DNA of 29,318 nucleotides from DATKMG01 sp035541995 (GTDB lineage Bacteria; Acidobacteriota; Terriglobia; Versatilivoradales; Versatilivoraceae), in assembly GCA_035541995.1 (NCBI GenBank), contig DATKMG010000131.1, forward strand, positions 1 to 29,318, given 5' to 3'. Both the position numbers and the translations under genes were made by a program. The notes under the pieces are model-generated. The model made no database searches and was not told where the DNA came from. It saw nothing but the letters and a program-made list of their open reading frames with translations. Numbering within the stretch: the stretch's first letter is position 1; every line of letters starts with the position of its first letter. Positions 25,831-29,318 of this stretch are shown here, piece by piece.

Positions 25831-27711
25831 CTATCGATAACTGGCTGCCTGAAGTTCAAACATTTCCGAATAACGACCACCTAACGAGATGAGTTCGTTA
25901 TGAGCTCCCTCCTCAGCAATCCTGCCGTTTTCCAGAACGAGAATTCGATCCGCCATCCGAACCGTAGAAAAGCGGTGTGATATTAAGAGAGCCATTTTGT
26001 CGGCTGTGAGCTCGGCAAAGCGCTGAAAGACGTCGTACTCAGAACGTGCGTCTAGAGATGCCGTCGGTTCGTCCAGAATCAGCAGTTGCGCATTCCTTAA
26101 ATAAGCCCGCGCAAGGGCCACTTTTTGCCATTCACCACCTGAGAGGTCTATCCCTCCCTCAAACCGCCGGCCAAGCATTTGTTCGTAGCCATGCGGAAGG
26201 TTTTGGATAACTTTAGCGGCCTGGCTTTTCCTAGCGGCAGCCTCGATTTTGGCCAAATCATCACGTTCATCGATCCTGCCTATCGCAATGTTGGCCCGAG
26301 CGGCCATCTCGTACCTCATGAAATCTTGGAAAATCACGCCAATCTGACTGCACAGATCTTCGATGCTGTATTCCCGGAGGTCGATGCCGTCGAGTAGGAT
26401 TCTGCCGCCAACTGGGTCGTACAAGCGGGTCAGAAGCTTCACAACCGTAGTCTTTCCTTGGCCATTTTCACCAATTAAGGCAATCCGCTCACCTGGCTCC
26501 AGGCAGAAGTTCAATCGGTCAAGTACAAGTCGAGAGCTTCCAGGATAGGAAAACGAGACGTCATCAAATTGAAATCCCCGCCAGATAGGCCGAGGTGCAG
26601 GTAGAGCATTGGATTTGGACTTGACGCGAGGCTGTACCGCGAAGAAATCTGACAAAACGGTCAGAAAAAGCGCTTGGTCAGCTATGCTCGCAAATGTCGA
26701 GAAAATCATCTGAATATTATTGCTGGCCCCTGCTATTGCGCCAGCTAGGAAAGCCAATGTTCCCACACTCAGTTCACCACTGACGGTGCGATAGACGACA
26801 AACACATAGGCCCCGTAATAACCACAAGTGCTCAAAAGCGACAAGAGCGAGCTGGCAAACAGCCTGCGTCTGCCCAAGGCTATATTCTCCCGGCAAATCT
26901 CCTGCGACAACTGAGAGTATCGGTCAGTGAGATACCGGCTTAGACCGAAAAGCTTTAGTTCCTTGGCACTCTCTTTACTTGCACCGAGAACCCGCAGGTA
27001 ATCCATTTGGCGGCGTCTTGGAGTCTGTCGGAAGTTCAGGGAGTAACCCAGAAAAGCGAAATGACTCTCCCCTAGAAAGGCAGGGACCACGCAGACCACA
27101 AGTATTACCAGGAGAGAGGGCGAATAGACAAATATGCTTGCCGAAAGGGTGACTGTGGTGATCATTTGTTGCAAAAGGCGACCTGTCGCTTGAATCATCC
27201 CAAGCCTGTCCGTAGCCTGGACTCTGGCGCGTTCCAGCTTGTCATAAAAGCCGGGATCCTCGTACGAGGAGAGATCCAGACGCGAAGCGTGTTCCATCAC
27301 CCGGGTACTGATGTGGTAAGTAAATCTGTCGGCCAACAAGCTGTCACAATAGTCGATGGTGCGACTGAGTATAGAACCCAGCCCGGCTAACACGAATTCG
27401 AGAACTATTAACCACCAAAATGCTGGCTGCAGAGGTTGTTTTTTCGAGACAATGGCGACGACGCCATCGATAATGAAGCGGGTGACCACAAGGATCGCCA
27501 AAGGAATAAGAGCAGCAACGACCCGACAGAATATCCCGGATGCGACCACCTTTGGGCCGGATTCCCAAACCATGCGAAGGACCAGGGGTAAGTTCTTTAG
27601 AGCTGTTAGTCGCTCCCCCCACCCACCCCAAAAAGTTGACGGACCCTTTTCAATTTGCATAGTTCCTTGAGAAATACTCGTTTGACAGCGGCCGCGGGAT
27701 TGCGAGTCCAT
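25831..27711 (-). CDS. ABC exporter, fused permease and ATPase
   Basis: 626 residues, half-transporter of the exporter type working as a dimer in the inner membrane. The membrane domain spans about 45-350, with hydrophobic segments near 55-80, 98-116, 183-212 and 290-345. The ATPase domain (about 380-620) has Walker A GENGQGKT (414-421), signature LSGGEWQ (523-529), Walker B LLILDEP (543-549) and the H-loop His579 in LLISHR. The NdvB-like gene follows after 23 bp, so a role like NdvA/ChvA in exporting the glucan is the natural guess. The membrane domain itself does not prove it, and lipid or peptide export remains possible. The start may be the ATG at 27711 or an internal one at 27660, which has AAGGAA just before it. 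Confidence 0.92.
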   Translation of the reverse strand: MDSQSRGRCQTSISQGTMQIEKGPSTFWGGWGERLTALKNLPLVLRMVWESGPKVVASGIFCRVVAALIPLAILVVTRFIIDGVVAIVSKKQPLQPAFWWLIVLEFVLAGLGSILSRTIDYCDSLLADRFTYHISTRVMEHASRLDLSSYEDPGFYDKLERARVQATDRLGMIQATGRLLQQMITTVTLSASIFVYSPSLLVILVVCVVPAFLGESHFAFLGYSLNFRQTPRRRQMDYLRVLGASKESAKELKLFGLSRYLTDRYSQLSQEICRENIALGRRRLFASSLLSLLSTCGYYGAYVFVVYRTVSGELSVGTLAFLAGAIAGASNNIQMIFSTFASIADQALFLTVLSDFFAVQPRVKSKSNALPAPRPIWRGFQFDDVSFSYPGSSRLVLDRLNFCLEPGERIALIGENGQGKTTVVKLLTRLYDPVGGRILLDGIDLREYSIEDLCSQIGVIFQDFMRYEMAARANIAIGRIDERDDLAKIEAAARKSQAAKVIQNLPHGYEQMLGRRFEGGIDLSGGEWQKVALARAYLRNAQLLILDEPTASLDARSEYDVFQRFAELTADKMALLISHRFSTVRMADRILVLENGRIAEEGAHNELISLGGRYSEMFELQAASYR

Positions 27712-27860
27712 CGTCCCTATGAGCTTGGTTTTGAACTAGCCGGGTAGGAATGCTCGATTACAACTGACGATTTGGAGCAACTCCAAAGCGAGGCATTACG
27801 ATGAAGAAATCTGCGAATCTATCACATCACCCAATATTCTTGGGTTCAAGCACTAGCCAA

Positions 27861-28025
27861 CTACAAGCACCTGCCCCAGCTTCTTGCTCCCAACCCGATT
27901 ATCAAGCTCACCATGAAAACAATGGGGACCGCAAAAAAAAGGACCTTAATTACTGCTGCGTAAGTCATTGCCATAATAACGAACCCAGATGCAGCAGCCA
28001 TGACCCACAATACCGAACTTAACAT
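27861..28025 (-). CDS. DUF1328 (YtjA-like) small membrane protein
   Basis: 54 residues with two hydrophobic helices (about 4-21 and 27-45). The arrangement of a first helix, a short AAVIKVLFF link and a second helix ending LIIGLGARSWGR matches the DUF1328/UPF0391 family, whose members are 50-60 residue inner-membrane proteins, often stress-induced in proteobacteria; their function is unclear. The ATG at 28025 is chosen over one at 28058 because an AAAGGGGAA ribosome binding site lies seven bases before it and because family members begin at this point. It stands alone between the ABC exporter and the gene at the right edge. A small 5-bp hairpin (27830-27844) follows the stop but has no T tract. 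Confidence 0.75.
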   Translation of the reverse strand: MLSSVLWVMAAASGFVIMAMTYAAVIKVLFFAVPIVFMVSLIIGLGARSWGRCL

Positions 28026-28341
28026 GTGTGATTCCCCTTTATGCCGAGTACTTAGCATGTTAGGTGCCAGTTCAGGGGGACTCGCGTCAATGGATTGGAA
28101 TAAGGCTATGGATAATCGAATTGGGCTTATACACGTACTTGTTATGAATCAAAAGCTCTATGACGATTACCGATTCGCGATTTATCGTCCATGGGGATTC
28201 AGTGGCAAATAATAGTCATCGAATGTAAAGGTTACATATTGAGTTGTTTCAGTCCCATCTGCTGAAATCAGGAGATGCTGCGATCAGTCGTCGAGGATTC
28301 TTCTATTCCCCAGTGCCGAGAGGAGTTGAGTTATTGGATGG
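28026..28341. other. Intergenic region, nothing recognised
   Basis: 316 bp between the DUF1328 start and the stop codon of the gene at the right edge, both on the minus strand. Short open frames exist on the plus strand but none has a ribosome binding site or a recognisable product. It should contain the DUF1328 promoter, but I see no convincing -10/-35 pair. Confidence 0.35.
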
Positions 28342-29316
28342 TCATGGAAACCGATAGCCCGGCTTGGGCTCACACCGATAAACCTTCGTTTGGTCACTGT
28401 TGACCCTGGCATTGCAATCGGCCCAGCTTAAGAAAAGACTTGGACCAAGCGGGAAGACAAGGGGCTCTCCATTGAGTTCAGCTTCGATGCATACTCCCTC
28501 TGCCGCAGCCGGCAAGGTAAAATTCAGCGCCTGGCCAAAGATAACGGGATAGGACTTGCGAACCGAGTCACTGACCATGGGGTGGAATACTTCGGCTTCC
28601 AACAAGAAAATCGCAGTATCAGACCAATTGCGGGCGGAAACGTCGATCCTTCGGCCGCGTCGGGAAAAGCTGTCAGATTCGATCTTTGTGAAGGGACAAG
28701 GACCTGCTATACAAGAAACCCTAGTATTTCGGAACTCGTTCCCCTGTCCAGCATCGAGAGATACGGAACCGACACCCGCCTTCCACTTCCCGTCAGGCGA
28801 ACAAGGATCTTGACCGTTGCAGGGGACATTGTTGGTATTCGTCACAGCGAAGGCCCTTACCGCACTGCCGACATTCACGGCTGTTGTGGTCTTGATGGAA
28901 TATCTAGCTGAGACGTTCGAGACCACTATCTCGGGACGATTAAGTTGAACTTGTCTCTGACAAGGAATCGGCACTAATCGGGCCAAATAAAGTTTGTCTC
29001 CAGCAACTTCGTTTAAATCGAGCAATTGATAATCCGGGTGCTGAAATCGAAGCCCGATTGATTGGCCAGTCTTGATTCCAGGACGCAAACTCAGACTGAA
29101 GTAACCTGAAGAATCTGACTTGCATTTTTTAACAGACATTCCATTCACCTCGGCAATTTCGACATCAGCAATGGGCAATTGCCTTTCAACGTCGGGGTCC
29201 AGTCTGATAACCGCGCCTCTAAGCGAGATTGATTTATTGTTACGATGCAAGTGCATCAGAAGTAATGTGGCCAGAAATACCCCCACAACTATAGCTGCTA
29301 TAACCCAAGCCGCCAT
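28342..29316 (-). CDS. Membrane-anchored protein with carboxypeptidase-regulatory-like domain (possibly partial)
   Basis: 324 residues that I cannot assign to a named family. An N-terminal transmembrane helix (about 3-22, WVIAAIVVGVFLATLLL) is followed by a beta-sandwich-like domain (about 30-115: LRGAVIRLD, LPIADVEIAEV, SDSSGYFSLSLRPG) resembling the carboxypeptidase-regulatory/transthyretin-like fold, common in envelope proteins of Acidobacteriota and Bacteroidota. The remainder (about 120-324) is beta-rich with many cysteines (for example VPCNGQDPCSPDGKW, VSCIAGPCPF, EGVCIEAE, WADCNA, YRCEPK), suggesting disulfide bonds outside the cytoplasm. The ATG at 29316 begins right before the anchor helix and is a sensible start, but only two bases of upstream sequence are visible, so a longer protein cannot be excluded. 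Confidence 0.7.
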   Translation of the reverse strand: MAAWVIAAIVVGVFLATLLLMHLHRNNKSISLRGAVIRLDPDVERQLPIADVEIAEVNGMSVKKCKSDSSGYFSLSLRPGIKTGQSIGLRFQHPDYQLLDLNEVAGDKLYLARLVPIPCQRQVQLNRPEIVVSNVSARYSIKTTTAVNVGSAVRAFAVTNTNNVPCNGQDPCSPDGKWKAGVGSVSLDAGQGNEFRNTRVSCIAGPCPFTKIESDSFSRRGRRIDVSARNWSDTAIFLLEAEVFHPMVSDSVRKSYPVIFGQALNFTLPAAAEGVCIEAELNGEPLVFPLGPSLFLSWADCNARVNSDQTKVYRCEPKPGYRFP

Positions 29317-29318
29317 TT

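Noticed and set aside
27771..27787. A perfect TTTGGAG-CAA-CTCCAAA hairpin as a terminator for the DUF1328 gene
   Set aside because: There is no T tract on either strand after the stem, and it lies about 75 bp from the stop codon. It is probably a chance or minor structure.
28582..28911. Plus-strand open frames of 85 and 109 codons near the right edge
   Set aside because: They are shadows of the minus-strand anchored protein, which has a coherent transmembrane helix and domain layout. They lack ribosome binding sites.

Overview
The window comes from a Gram-negative-type bacterium of moderate GC content. Acidobacteriota or a close relative is my best guess. It rests on the mix of families (LytTR two-component pair, an NdvB-like glucan synthase, a large LamG/CARDB envelope protein, an MBL family with an atypical metal motif, a carboxypeptidase-regulatory-like anchor protein) and on one intergenic repeat of a style I associate with that phylum. 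This is inference, because no rRNA or other phylogenetic marker is present. I see no tRNA, rRNA, CRISPR array, transposase, integrase or phage gene. Most of the window looks like ordinary chromosome.

Left part (1-4.7 kb, all minus strand): the N-terminal 185 codons of a MocR/LysN-type PLP aminotransferase run off the left edge. To its right is a tightly packed phospholipid operon, psd-pssA, ending in an aspartate-semialdehyde-dehydrogenase-like protein that has lost the catalytic cysteine. A small DUF465 (YdcH-like) gene with a strong ribosome binding site and its own intrinsic terminator follows, then the LytTR response regulator.

Centre-left (4.7-9.8 kb): the LytS-type sensor kinase lies upstream of its regulator and is divergent from a secreted MBL-fold hydrolase. 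An ornithine-cyclodeaminase family enzyme and an NAD-dependent epimerase-like protein follow on the plus strand. A gap of about 560 bp holds a hairpin-rich interspersed-repeat-like element.

Centre (9.8-17.8 kb, minus strand): a 1274-residue exported LamG/CARDB protein lies directly downstream of an unusually long Tex protein (976 aa, with an acidic, low-complexity insertion inside its YqgF domain and a basic proline-rich tail). A classical SDR follows.

Centre-right (18.2-21.0 kb, plus strand): a complete lutABC lactate-oxidation operon, with a perfect palindrome upstream of lutA.

Right part (21.1-29.3 kb, minus strand): an ABC exporter followed by an NdvB-like cyclic-glucan-synthase protein that stops after the glycoamylase-like domain and so lacks the GH94 module. 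Beyond these are a 54-residue DUF1328 membrane protein and a membrane-anchored, cysteine-rich protein at the right edge.

I found no clearly new multi-gene system. The most unusual items are the cysteine-less Asd paralogue in the psd-pssA operon, the GH94-less glucan synthase paired with an exporter, the Tex insertion, and the tex-linked LamG protein.
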